The notes beneath the pieces were generated by a model. That model made no database searches, was not told the origin of the DNA, and saw nothing but the letters and a program-made list of their open reading frames with translations. A stretch of 64,000 bases of DNA from Acestrorhynchus altus (lineage: Eukaryota; Chordata; Actinopteri; Characiformes; Acestrorhynchidae). The DNA lies in the NCBI GenBank assembly GCA_034509495.1, contig CM067522.1, positions 14,182,668 to 14,246,667 of the forward strand, written 5' to 3'. The position numbers and the translations under genes are program-made. Below are positions 14,191-23,018 of this stretch, piece by piece; the first letter of the stretch is position 1, and every line of letters begins with the position of its first letter.

Positions 14191-17100
14191 CTTTTGAACT
14201 TCCCATGTAGTAAAAGGCTTGCAGAAAGAAGATGTGATTTTGGCTCAAGCTCTTGAGGGCTGGATCCTGCAGCAGACTGTGACCGGACTCAGACAGAGCT
14301 GCCTATATGATGAAGCTGAAGCCCTCTGTTCACAGGTCTGTGTGTGTGTGTCTGCGTGTGTGTGTCTGCGTGTGTGTGTCTGCGTGTGTGTGTCTGCGTG
14401 TGTGTGTCTGCGTGTGTGTGTCTGCGTGTGTGTGTCTGCGTGTGTGTGTCTGCGTGTGTGTGTCTGCGTGTGTGTGTCTGCGTGTGTGTGTCTGCGTGTG
14501 TGTGTCTGCGTGTGTGTGTCTGCGTGTGTGTGTCTGCGTGTGTGTGTCTGCGTGTGTGTGTCTGCGTGTGTGTGTCTGCGTGTGTGTGTCTGCGTGTGTG
14601 TGTCTGCGTGTGTGTGTCTGCGTGTGTGTGTCTGCGTGTGTGTGTCTGCGTGTGTGTGTCTGCGTGTGTGTGTCTGCGTGTGTGTGTCTGCGTGTGTGTG
14701 TCTGCGTGTGTGTGTCTGCGTGTGTGTGTCTGCGTGTGTGTGTCTGCGTGTGTGTGTCTGCGTGTGTGTGTCTGCGTGTGTGTGTCTGCGTGTGTGTCTG
14801 CGTGTGTGTCTGCGTGTGTGTCTGCGTGTGTGTCTGCGTGTGTGTCTGTCTACCCCTTCTCACAGGCCATCCCATCTCTCATCACCTGTCTGTGCTGTCT
14901 GTGGGCCGCAGGTGCAGGCACAGGCAGACTGCCCACATTATTTATGGCCTTAACTTTAGCAGCACAAAGAAGTGTCAGGGCTATGATATCTGTAAACTCA
15001 TTTCATGTCTTTTATTTTTTCACCCAGTTAGTCTTAAAACCTTTGATCAGTTTTGCTCAGAAATATATTCTATCTCTGTTATTAATATATATGGCACACT
15101 TATTCATTGTTACATGACTGTGTGTGTTTGTGTGCGTCACAGGCTTTGAGAGTATCCCCTGAGCATCCTGCAGTTATCCTGTTACTGAGACAGGTTCAGT
15201 GTGAGCGCCACTTGATGTCTTATGCTGGTAAATGTATACCAAACGCAGTGCTGGAGCAGCTCAGTACAGCCGTCCTGGCCAACCCCACCTCAGTGTCTAC
15301 CTGGCATGTGAGTAGTGCATCACATTAACTGACTGCATAATGATGGTGTCTTGTCCTAGACATCCAACAATGTCACATCTTCAGTAAACAGTTGTGCCAG
15401 TAAACCTGGTACAGGAACTGCACCACTCACAAGAGGAAAAATACGCACAGCTCAGCATTTTTCTATTTTTCAGCAGTATTTTTATCACATATAGGTATAT
15501 TCTTGATCTTTATTTTTTTTTTCTTGTGTTATCTATGCATCTGTTTTACAACTGTGAGGTACTTGCACCGTTTTCTTCCACTCACCCTTACACCCACGTA
15601 ATGTGATGTGACAATAAACTTGATTTGATTTGATTTTGAAGTCTAGTGAGTATTGCCCTGCCTGCTTTACTCAAGTTACATAGTGCAGTGTGTTGAACCC
15701 AGAATGGCATTGATAGACGCTGTTACAGTAAAAGCTTTTTTCCAGAAGGTGCTGTCATGCCTTTGAAAACAGAAAATCTTTCAAATATCAGAGAGAGTTT
15801 AAGATATATCTCCCAAGAATCACAATCTGTACACTATACATGCATCAGGTCCATCCTTTTTGCACTCAAGTCTGCAAACTGGTCTGTCCACCAGCTCAAG
15901 TTCTTCGTCCTCTTCAAAAATAATACCAACTTTCTTTCATAGTCTTTAAGGACTATGTGAGAATTTCCCATGAATTCTACTGCAGAAAGTTGTGATTTGT
16001 TTTAATTTATTTCACAAAAATGTATAATAGTTATTGGATAGCTTGACTTCCCTTTTTAAACTCTTTCTATCATTAACTGCTTTATACAACAGGATTAGTT
16101 TGTATTAGACTGTGTCCCCTTTAAAGACTTTTCCCAAATTATTTACCAATGCTGGTGTGATTTTTAATGAATATGATGCTCTATTACTTAGATGCTTTGA
16201 CATGCTTGAAAGCAAATCATAGACTTTGACATGCAATCGTATTATCCAGGAATTTCCATTACAGTGTTCATTTGATTCCCTTTTGAATCCATTTTTTTAT
16301 CTGTGATTGATTTTTAAGTAAGAATTTTATTAGATCTCATTCAGTTCTAGTATGAATACAGATGCAGGTTAAACAATAATTTGAGCTGCTATATTTATCT
16401 GTGCTCTCTTTCTGTCTCCATCTGTCCCTCCCACTATGTCTCCCTCTCTCAGTGGTTGGCCGACGTGTACTGCTCACAGGGTTTGCTGGCCCAGGCCTCT
16501 GTGGTCCTCAGGCAGAGCCTCCAGTTGGCCTCACAGCTAGGCAACTACAGTGGAAAGATTGGAAGCCTTCTCCGGCTAGCTCAGCTTGCACTGAGGCCGT
16601 GCATGGTGAGAACTTAGATCTCTACTGACCTATGGATTTAGGCCAGAAATATACTTTTTTATATCTGTTTAATATTTGTTTTATTACATAAAACTGCATT
16701 GCAGTATCTTTGGCTCACTGCTGTAGAAGTTGAACACAGATGAAAGACAACTAATCATTCACAAAACCTGTCACAACAGCTAACAACCTTTGATGTGTCT
16801 TTAGTTAGACACTAAAGATAGAGCTGAGTTAACAGACCAGACAGTATAGCAGTGGAAAAGTAAACTGTTCTGACTGACAGGAGGGTCCTGGAGGATCTTG
16901 CCAGCAGTGTGCTATCAGCAGAGGTGTTAAAAGTACCTTTCACTCACATTCAAGTAGAGATGGTCTGAATGGGGTGGTGGGAGGGATTCGGACTAACAGA
17001 GGCTGACCTTTCAGCACATTACTCAGGAAAATGTGCATAAATTAAAGCATAATTACAAAAAAGAATATAAAACCAATTACCCAAATCCATTAGGACTCTC

Positions 17101-20100
17101 TTTTTAGAGTGCTGAGTCCCCAGCTTTGATTCAATGGTTAACAGAAACTTGTGCTGACCAGCATCTCACTGAGAGCGATGTGGGGAGAGAGCACCATCTA
17201 CCCACCCAGAGAGAGTGTGGACTTAGACTCTGGCCGCAGAAGGCAAGCAACATGACCCTGCCATCCTTAGATCACAGTTTTAGCACATTAGAATGCTGAG
17301 CCACCCTGAGCCATTACTAATGCCCTGTCAGACAGCTTCAGCTATTTTGCTTTTGATTCATTTAATATTTCACTAAAAATTAACCAAAACATACAGGTGA
17401 AATACCCTCATCTGGTCAAACTATTCTGTAATGTTCATGCAGTTTATTATTAAATGTGTTCTATGATAAAAATGAAAATTTAATGATTTCTCAAATCTGA
17501 AATAAACACACCTAATGAGTTTGTACAGTATCTAGAGCCAAAATTCCTTATTTAAACAGCTGGCAAATGCAGTGGGTTGTTAAATAGCTACTTGTTGTTA
17601 AATAGTTACTTCTAGGAGCAGATGGATTACTGTGAATGATTCCTGATTTTTGTATAGTTTGTATGTTAGGTGTATTGCATATTTGTAGTGTTCCTGAAGG
17701 ATATTGTGTTCAGGCAACACTAATAAATGGAAACAATAATTACTGTTAGTTTTAAGGTGGATTTCCCCCTAAAATGTACTTGCATGCCTTACAGACAGTG
17801 CCTTTCACTGGACTGTCTCCTTAAAATGTTTACTGGTGTAAAAACAGGAAAGACCTTCTCAATGCCATTTCCCATATTTTATATAGGATTAGAGTTAGAA
17901 ATATTTCTGTTTATTTTAAAATGAGTGAAGTTCTTTAAACTGCTTTCGTTTGTGAATTTCCATCTTTTAGTTTTAACTGTGACTAAATATATGTGAATTC
18001 TGTGTCTGTGAAGGGCACAGGATTATATTAGACAGTATGCCCTCCAGTCTCAATAAAGCAAAACTTGGCCTCTTTTCCCCTTTTCTGCTCACTCCCTCCT
18101 CTTCTCTCCTTAAACACACAGTGGAGTAATTATCCCCTCCTTTCTTTAAATCTCAGCAGACTATAGATTTGCCTCTTAAACTAATCAAAGGTCTGTGAAT
18201 AGCCTCTTATTTCAAGGCAATCTCTTGATTAAAAAGTGCAGGATCTTTACATTTTGCACTTTCACTCATTCACGATTGTAAACAGAAGCCTAATCCAAGT
18301 TCTTACTTATTTAGTTCATTTTTTCAAATGACTGTCATGGATACTATAAAGAAATGGATGTGATAATGTGGTGTTGATGTAAGGATGACTGACTGTAGAA
18401 ATAGCCGGGGTTATATCATACACAGGAGAGAATTACTTTCTTAGAACTGAGTCAAAGTAAAAGAACAATTCAGAATGTGATTTATAGTTAGGTTTTGTGC
18501 AAACTGTATTCACTAAACCTGTCTTGTGTGTACATGTGTGTGACATTAGGCTGGTGTTGGAGGAAATGAGTGGAAGGACCTTTTGCGGGATGCTTGTACT
18601 GAGGTGCTGAAGCTGGGACCCTCTCCTCCAGCCTTGCTCTTTCAGGCTCTGCTTCAATATTCCATAAAGATGGGTGCCAGGTGCGTTACAGATGAGAGGA
18701 GAGCTGGTTGTTTCTTGTAGTGAATTGTATGAATACATTCTGTACTGTACCGGATAACAAATTAGAGACTACAACAAAAGCTATAAATGTGATAGACATA
18801 AGTAAATATCTCACCCTAGGTCTTCAACATACAGTGCATCCAGAATTCACAGCACTTCACTTTTTGTACATTTTGTTGTTACAGCCTTGTTCCAAAATGG
18901 ATTCAATCCATTTTCTCCCCTCTACACACAATACCCCATGATGACAAAGTGAGAAATGAGCACAGTGGCCTCCATCATCCATGGAGTTTGGAACTACCAG
19001 GACTCTTCAAAGAGCTGGTCTATATTCCAAGCCAAACCGATTGTGGTAGAACAGACAGAGAGGTAACCAAGAACGCAGTGGTCACTTTGAGCTCTAGCAT
19101 TGCTCTGTGGTGAGAGCAAGGACAACCATTTCTGGTAGAATGGCTAGACAAAAGCCACTCCTCAGTAAAAGGAACATGTCATCCCATCTGGAGTTTGCCA
19201 AAAGGCACCTAAAGGACTCTCAGACCATGAGAAACTATCGAACCTTTTGAACTGAATGCCAAGAATCATGCTGATCACTGCTCATCACCTAGCCAATACC
19301 ATTCCTACAGTGTAGCATGGTGGTTGCAGCAACATGGTGTGGGGATATTTTTCTGTAGCAGGAACTGGGAGACTAGTCACGGTTGAGGGAAAGGTGACTA
19401 CAGCAATGTACAGAAACATCCTTGATGATTATCTGCTCTAGACCTTTGGACCTCAGACTGGGACAAAGGTTTATCTTTCAATAAGACAACAAGCCTAAGC
19501 AAACAGCCATACTAACAAAGGAGTGGCTTTGGGACAACTCTGTGAATGTCCTTGAGTGGCTCGACCAGAGCCCAGACTTGATACTGATTGAACATCTGTG
19601 GAAATGTCTAAAAATGGTTGTACACCGACGCTCCCCATCCAGTCTGATATTGGATGCAAAGAAGAATTAGGGAAACTTCCCAAAAACAGGTGTATCATGC
19701 TTGTAGCATCATACTCAAAAAGACTTGAGGCTGCAGTTGTTGCCAAAGGTGTTTCAACAAAGTACTGAGCAAAGGCTGTGAGTACTTATGTACATGTTAT
19801 ATTTTTGTGTTTCAGTTTTAATACATTTGCAAGGATTTCAAACAAACTTTTCTCACTTTTGTCATCATGAATGTAGAATTTTGAGGGACAAAATGAATTG
19901 AATCCTTTTTGGAATACAGTATGGTAGACATTTGGCATTTTGCATGTTGCATTTTACCCAATGCCATTCTGAGAGACACTAGAGGCATATTTCTCATATC
20001 AGTCCAGTTTTTTAAACAGTGTATTGCTGGTAACCTTTATCTCCTTTATCTAACATTGCAATACAACATTTCCTTCTGGGTACAACTGTTTGCCATTTGT

Positions 20101-21694
20101 ACCCATCAGTCCTTAATTGTTTTTACAGAGACTGGATTGTGGATTGTGTTTGCTTTAAGTACCCTTGAGATACTTCTAGAAATCAGTTTACCAGTCCACC
20201 AGTTGCAGTTTGCATTAATTGGACACAGTGTGGAAAGATGCGTCTGGGTCTAAAAGGACCTCCAATTGAAGTACAAGGAACTGTCTGTGAATCTGTGTTA
20301 TCAGATTGTGGCAAGGAATAGATTATAGATCGGATGAAAAACAGGCACTGCACATCACGTGGCCAATACCTTGCCTATGTTTTAACATGGTAGTGACCGC
20401 ATCATATTATCGAAGTGCTTCTCAGCGACGGGGAGTATTGGATGGATCTATGCATACGGCCAAAATTACACTGGCATGGCATCAGAGCAAGCCTTTGAAT
20501 GTCCTTGAGTAGCCTATTGAAAGCCAAGACTTAAACCCCATTGATTATCTGTGGAGACATTCAAGTATTGCAGTTCACAGACTATTTCCATCCAATCTGA
20601 CTGAGCTTGAGAGGATCTGCTATTTAAAAAGAGATAAACTGTAGATCCAGCAAATCAGAGGTGTAATACTAGAGCAGTATAATTGCTGTTGGCCTTTACA
20701 GAGTATTGAATAAATGGTCTGAAGTATTAAATCAATTTCCATCATGTATGATTAAATAGAAATCATTAAAATGTTTTCTGAATCCATGATGGGTTTGAGT
20801 CAAATGACTTTGTGTTCCATTGTAAGTGCAGGTGCACTCATTAAAATTCTTGTCAGTTTCAGTTGTACACAACAGATGAAGCAGGTGGAGGTTAGGTTGA
20901 AGCATGCTGGAGCATTCTTTTTAATCCTTCTTAACACACAAATGTAGCATTATCATACACATTGATGTTCTGAGGCCTCTCCTCAATAAACTCAGTTTAC
21001 CCCTTTGGCCATTGACCAGAGCAAGAATTTAGCTAGACAGTGGAAGCTAAAAAATATGGATACCATAAATATTGTGTTTGGTTATAGGTTCCCTCTGAGC
21101 TTCTCTTTTATTGATCATCACGACTGTCCATTCTCTCCCCAAGGGAAACAAGGCGGCTGCTGGAGAAGATTGTTTATGGAACACGTTTGGGTGAGGCCAG
21201 AACAGTCACGTCTGTGGCTCGCTGGTACCTCTTTTGCCACCTTCATGCCAAAGATGACTTGCAGCTCATAGATGTAAGTAATCTTTACATTAGTCTTACA
21301 AGAAAGGATAACTGAAACTGCTTTTGTGAGAAGAAAGACCTTTTCTACAGGAACTACACAAGCTGTGTGTGTGCGCTTTTCCATATCAGTATCAGAAATG
21401 AGTGCATTTGTTAGAAAGGGTGTCCACAAATATTTGGACATAATTTGGAGTCATTCATTATTATCATTAGCCTTATTTTTTTGATGATGTAAACTTTTCA
21501 ATATTGGAGGAAGTTTGGTAGATATAGCATTGTTATGGTTCGAAAGACTCACAGATATTGCATTTATATTCCAGGTAGAATATTATGTGAATTGTTGATT
21601 TATTTATTTATTTTTTTTGTAGACCCTGATGGTGGAGGCCGAAGCAGCAGGAGACTCAAGGTTGATTGAGTTCCACAAACGTCTCTACCCCTGA
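2..21694 (+). CDS. skic3: SKI3 / TPR protein 37, Ski complex scaffold (5' partial, 36 exons)
   Basis: Conceptual splicing of 36 GT-AG exons with matching phases gives 4257 nt: 1418 residues plus TGA at 21692-21694. It follows vertebrate SKIC3/TTC37 (human 1564 aa) from about residue 147 to the C-terminus, so the first ~146 residues lie upstream of the window. SKIC3 is a superhelical tetratricopeptide-repeat scaffold. With the SKIC2 helicase and the WD-repeat protein SKIC8 it forms the cytoplasmic Ski complex, which feeds mRNA 3' ends to the RNA exosome in normal and nonstop decay. TPR-type helix pairs are visible throughout, for example [12 protein letters not shown] (exon 4), [11 protein letters not shown] (exon 10) and [12 protein letters not shown] (exon 32). 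No frameshift or internal stop was found, so the gene looks intact. Exon positions are in the three block entries below. Function is from family knowledge; splice sites are read from sequence and not transcript-confirmed. Confidence 0.95.
548..1714 (+). mobile_element. hAT-like non-autonomous DNA transposon filling skic3 intron 3
   Basis: Most of this intron is one repeat, roughly 583-1572. Its ends are inverted: AGGGCTGC at the left (584 onward) and GCAGCCCTA at the right (1561-1569), each followed inward by AT-rich sequence with TCGATTAAT or ATCAATTAT. This end structure resembles hAT-superfamily elements common in fish. No transposase-like frame is visible, so it would be a non-autonomous copy. 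I could not see a clean 8-bp target duplication. Confidence 0.55.
4228..4640 (+). mobile_element. Tc1-like transposon relic in skic3 intron 12
   Basis: Starts with a terminal-repeat-like stretch (TATATAGACAACAGTATTAGG) near 4228. It continues into a decayed reading resembling the N-terminal helix-turn-helix of a Tc1 transposase: [18 protein letters not shown] and, further on, [10 protein letters not shown]. The 3' two thirds of the transposase and the right end are missing. This is a different Tc1 family from the 7.5-kb and 18.8-kb copies. Confidence 0.65.
5102..6176. other. skic3 intron 14, AT-rich, repeat-like, no gene seen
   Basis: About 1.07 kb of AT-rich sequence. The stretch around 5225-5340 (CCGATTTTTTTGGGCCAATATCTAGAGG) looks like part of a dispersed fish repeat, but I cannot name it. 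Frames here are short and carry no recognisable motif. Confidence 0.4.
6177..11134 (+). CDS. skic3: skic3 exons 15-26 of the window (central TPR arm)
   Basis: Exons: 6177-6321, 6425-6503, 7226-7287, 7379-7435, 8311-8379, 8471-8545, 8659-8800, 8967-9060, 10278-10355, 10460-10584, 10699-10822, 10910-11134. Marker peptides: [10 protein letters not shown] (exon 15), [12 protein letters not shown] (exon 16), [16 protein letters not shown] (exon 18), [13 protein letters not shown] (exon 19), [19 protein letters not shown] (exon 20), [16 protein letters not shown] (exon 22) and [18 protein letters not shown] (exon 26). Several exons are short (57-79 nt) and each encodes about half a TPR. Splice phases chain without break (0,1,0,0,0,0,1,2,2,1,2,2 at successive 3' ends). 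Intron 18 is almost entirely a Tc1 relic, and the long intron 22 holds a TIR-bounded repeat. Confidence 0.93.
6504..7225. other. skic3 intron 16, AT-rich, no gene seen
   Basis: A 0.7-kb intron. The start (about 6553-6700, GCTTCAACTAACAGC) is weakly like the hAT-like repeat of intron 3. Purine-rich sequence near 6950-7200 gives a - strand frame with no domain. No gene is supported. Confidence 0.4.
7470..8250 (+). mobile_element. Tc1-like transposon relic filling skic3 intron 18
   Basis: Carries Tc1 transposase remnants in the + direction: a piece around 7583-7680 ([20 protein letters not shown] frame), then 7682-7816 with the run [21 protein letters not shown] typical of fish Tc1 transposases. 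The 3' portion includes KHTAK-like, [15 protein letters not shown] and CKEEW-like pieces in shifted frames. Central and 5' parts are deleted and the frame is broken, so it is inactive. The 3' subterminal sequence (GTATTGTGTGTAGAATTTT at about 8156) matches the same element at 18.8-19.9 kb and 46.6-47.1 kb. Confidence 0.85.
9136..10240. mobile_element. TIR-bounded composite repeat in skic3 intron 22
   Basis: The left edge (GCAAACCTTTGGGCATTC near 9145) and the right edge (GAGTGCCCAAACTTTTGCA near 10214) are inverted relatives, which suggests one non-autonomous DNA element about 1.1 kb long. Inside, two diverged modules follow one another: about 9340-9550 and about 9780-10070. Both have a CTCCCxCTCACAC-type start, a GTTTAAATATAGT block, GGATTTCAT, and an end TTTTTTGTCCAT..ACCCAG. 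Between them (9590-9700) lies a fragment shared with the MITE at 61.6-61.8 kb. Confidence 0.5.
11135..11693. other. skic3 intron 26, no feature recognised
   Basis: A 0.56-kb intron. It contains a short dispersed-repeat-like phrase around 11560-11600 (CTACGGGACCAGGGTTGAGAGAG), which resembles the right end of the MITE at 61.6 kb. Otherwise nothing. Confidence 0.4.
11694..21694 (+). CDS. skic3: skic3 exons 27-36 of the window (C-terminal TPR region and stop)
   Basis: Exons: 11694-11766, 12028-12081, 12182-12293, 13024-13152, 14217-14335, 15143-15307, 16453-16605, 18550-18680, 21144-21273, 21623-21694. Marker peptides: [16 protein letters not shown] (exon 27), PGDP-type [14 protein letters not shown] (exon 30), [12 protein letters not shown] (exon 32), [16 protein letters not shown] (exon 33), [12 protein letters not shown] (exon 35) and a short C-terminal tail ending HKRLYP. 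Exon 31 has two in-frame AG acceptors 6 nt apart (14209-14210 and 14215-14216) and lies between two TG-rich repeat tracts. The C-terminal third packs against the helicase and SKIC8 in known Ski structures (family knowledge). Confidence 0.92.
12294..13023. other. skic3 intron 29, no feature recognised
   Basis: A 0.73-kb AT-rich intron with a TA-rich run at 12940-12990 just upstream of the exon 30 acceptor tract (TTTTCTTTTCTTCTCTGCAG). No coding or repeat identity was seen with confidence. Confidence 0.4.
13464..13935 (+). mobile_element. Tc1-like transposon relic in skic3 intron 30
   Basis: A diverged transposase segment in the + direction. The order of phrases matches a common fish Tc1 family: CAGAAAAGCATATCTCA, GTGGGCCACAGTAGCAGAA, CATGAATCC, GCTGGTGGAGGTGGTGTTATAG, GTTTTCTTGGTACAC. 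These correspond to the central catalytic region around the second DDE aspartate. Frames are broken and both ends are missing. A smaller piece of the same family is at about 40290-40500. Confidence 0.75.
14098..14188 (+). repeat. (TA)n(TG)n microsatellite upstream of skic3 exon 31
   Basis: About 18 bp of TA alternation followed by about 70 bp of uninterrupted TG. It ends roughly 28 bp before the exon 31 acceptors at 14210/14216, within reach of the branch point and polypyrimidine tract. GU-rich RNA of this kind binds TDP-43 and CELF proteins (established knowledge). Confidence 0.95.
14336..14852 (+). repeat. TG-rich minisatellite, 14-bp then 12-bp units, at the exon 31 donor
   Basis: Starts at the donor GT of skic3 exon 31 (14336). 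The unit TGCGTGTGTGTGTC (14 bp) repeats about 33 times with almost no variation up to about 14795. It then changes to five units of 12 bp (TGCGTGTGTGTC) that end near 14852. All three + frames and one - frame are open through it because no unit contains a stop. The resulting Cys/Val-rich frames are artefacts, not proteins. High uniformity suggests recent expansion and likely length polymorphism. Confidence 0.97.
15390..16452. other. skic3 intron 32 with a retroelement 3' tail at ~15595-15645
   Basis: The phrase GTGACAATAAACTTGATTTGATTTGATTTT at 15608-15645 is a polyadenylation-like signal followed by a (TTGAT)n tail, typical of fish non-LTR elements or SINEs; the body upstream (about 15394-15600) is degenerate. 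The rest of the intron, up to the pyrimidine-rich exon 33 acceptor at 16452, is AT-rich with no recognised feature. Confidence 0.55.
17105..17320 (-). mobile_element. tRNA-derived SINE fragment in skic3 intron 33
   Basis: Reverse complement of the SINE seen at 22.35 and 24.77 kb. Shared phrases include GATGTGGGGAGAGAGCACCATCTACCCACCCAGAGAGAG and the tRNA-like head (GATCACAGTTTTAGCACATTAGAATGCTGAGCCACC) near 17270-17310. The remaining intron sequence (16606-17100 and 17330-18549) shows no gene. Confidence 0.7.
18829..19925 (+). mobile_element. Tc1-like transposon, internally deleted, in skic3 intron 34
   Basis: The left end has the usual TIR phrase (CAGTGCATCCAGAATTCACAG, then CACTTCACTTTTTGTACA) from 18829. 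The right end has the matching subterminal sequence (CAAACTTTTCTCACTTTTGTCATC) near 19840-19870 and fades by 19925. Between them are + strand transposase remnants: KAHSSAKG-type, [17 protein letters not shown], [19 protein letters not shown] and [18 protein letters not shown] pieces, broken by frameshifts and small deletions. About 1.1 kb remains of a ~1.6-kb element. This is the best preserved of three copies of the family in the window. Confidence 0.88.
20165..20730 (+). mobile_element. Tc1-like transposon relic, another family, in skic3 intron 34
   Basis: A decayed 3' transposase half. The phrases CACTGCACATCACGTGGCCAA, CTTCTCAGCGACGGGGAGT, CATCAGAGCAAGCCTTTGAATGTCCTTGAGTAGCC, ACCCCATTGATTATCTGTGGAGA and CCAATCTGACTGAGCTTGAGAGGATCT follow the order of Tc1 transposase C-termini. 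Ends are not clear and the frame is broken in several places. Confidence 0.7.
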
Positions 21695-22060
21695 GCCCCA
21701 CTATTTCACAGACTCATCCACTCAGGACCATCGCCAACCTGCCATTCAAGAGCCAATACACCATCAAATCCTGCCTCTTCTGCTTCATAATGTCTTACTT
21801 TTTATGATCCAGTCAAGCATGTTTATCAGTTTCTTATTCTTAACCAGTCTTCATAAAGCACTTTCTTGCTGAACCCACACAACTGTTATACATAAGCATG
21901 CATCAGTAGACAGGATGCCTATGTAATATATAGGTAATTATACTGGACAGCTTTGCAGTTTAATTTGGGACAGTGCCTTCAATGAAACACCATCTAATCT
22001 TCACAATTATGAGAGCCAAAATGTGTGGCTTGATTTGCTCCTGAATTTGTGAAATAAAAT
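21695..22060 (+). other. skic3: skic3 3' UTR
   Basis: Sequence after the TGA at 21692-21694. The first canonical AATAAA on the + strand is at 22053-22058 (GTGAAATAAAATG), which would give a 3' UTR of about 370-390 nt. No other candidate lies closer to the stop. Confidence 0.6.
22053..22058 (+). terminator. skic3: Probable skic3 poly(A) signal AATAAA
   Basis: Canonical hexamer about 360 nt after the stop codon. A moderately T/G-rich stretch (GGCTCTGACTGTTATT) follows 20-35 nt later. Confidence 0.55.
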
Positions 22061-22348
22061 GAACAAATGACACAAGGCTCTGACTGTTATTAGGCAAACA
22101 CATTACTTGCGGGGAAGCTGAATACAACTTGTGATGATGCATGTGAAATGAGTTCAGTAAGAGTGCTTGTTTTAATTGAGGCACCCCTTGCCAATGTAAA
22201 AAGGCTTGTGGTGGTTTATTATCTAGATGCTGCCAATGAAAGAAAATGGGATGCTGATGTAGTGAAATATATGGAGATAGTTCCTCTTTGTAGAGCTGTT
22301 GCTAGGAATTCATGCACTTTAACCCTGGATGCTAACCTATGCTTAATG

Positions 22349-22672
22349 AACGGATGGTTTTATGGGCAACGCGCTCTAAGGCACTAATGTTATGATCCAA
22401 GGATTTTAAGTTTGAATCCCAGGTCATGCTGGAGTCTAAGAGAGCAAAATTGGCCATGCTCTCTCCCCACATCACACCCAGTGGAATGCATGCGTCTGTT
22501 TGCCATTTATCAGAACTAGGGATCCAGCACATTCCTCCCAAGTGTGTGGTATCAGAGGAAGCTTGTGCCTGTCCTCACCCTTCTAGTCTCTGGAGCATCG
22601 TCTGTGGTAGTAGGTGTCCTAATGGGATTTGGGTAAGTGGCCCATCCAAATTGGGAAAAAATAAAAAACAAA
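22349..22672 (+). mobile_element. tRNA-derived SINE between skic3 and fam81b
   Basis: The head resembles a tRNA: GTTTTATGGGCAACGCGCTCTAAGGCAC, then a B-box-like AGTTTGAATCCC near 22411. The body contains CTCTCTCCCCACATCACACCCAG and GATCCAGCAC and ends in GGGAAAAAATAAAAAAC, a degenerate A-rich tail. Related copies are at 24768 (+), 17105 (-), 43720 (-), 60955 (-) and shorter pieces elsewhere. Confidence 0.75.
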
Positions 22673-22684
22673 AATCAAGTTTAT

Positions 22685-22790
22685 CATGCTTTTGTTGGAG
22701 TAACTCTGTACTGTCCAGGGAAGAATTTGGAGAATATCTGTGAGGATTTAATTTGCAATTGGTAACAAAAGCTTTAAGGATTCTGAGTGC
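22685..22790 (+). mobile_element. Fragment of a dispersed MITE-like repeat
   Basis: GCTTTTGTTGGAGTAACTCTGTACTGTCCAGGGAAGAATTTGGAGAA is the inner 5' part of the same repeat family seen nearly complete, in reverse, at 54540-55000 and 32945-33330. It lies in the 3' flank of fam81b. Confidence 0.55.
22747..22752 (-). terminator. fam81b: Possible fam81b poly(A) signal ATTAAA
   Basis: The first near-canonical hexamer after the fam81b stop, 267 nt downstream on the - strand. It falls inside a repeat, so the call is weak. A canonical AATAAA occurs farther on, at 22220-22215 of the same strand, which would overlap the skic3 3' flank more closely. Confidence 0.25.
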
Positions 22791-23018
22791 TCAGTGGAGG
22801 GGTATTTAAAGTAACATCTATTATAATATATAAGTAATGAGGAGCCATTTAAAATGGTCTTAATCATAGGTTAAGATAGTTTAGTGACGTCAGTGAAGAT
22901 GTTTCTCCCGTGGGTTTCTTTTTAAAATGCAATTAATGTTCCTGAAAGTAATAACGATGCTGATATAATAAGGCTTGTTCTCCATACTCTCCTTTGCTAT
23001 CTTAGGGTTCCTTATAGC

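Noticed and set aside
14219..15149. Long + and - strand frames of 181-280 codons, rich in Cys-Val or Thr-His
   Set aside because: They are translations of the TG-rich minisatellite, open in several frames only because the unit has no stop.
22426..22743. 105-codon + frame downstream of skic3
   Set aside because: Falls in a SINE followed by a MITE piece.
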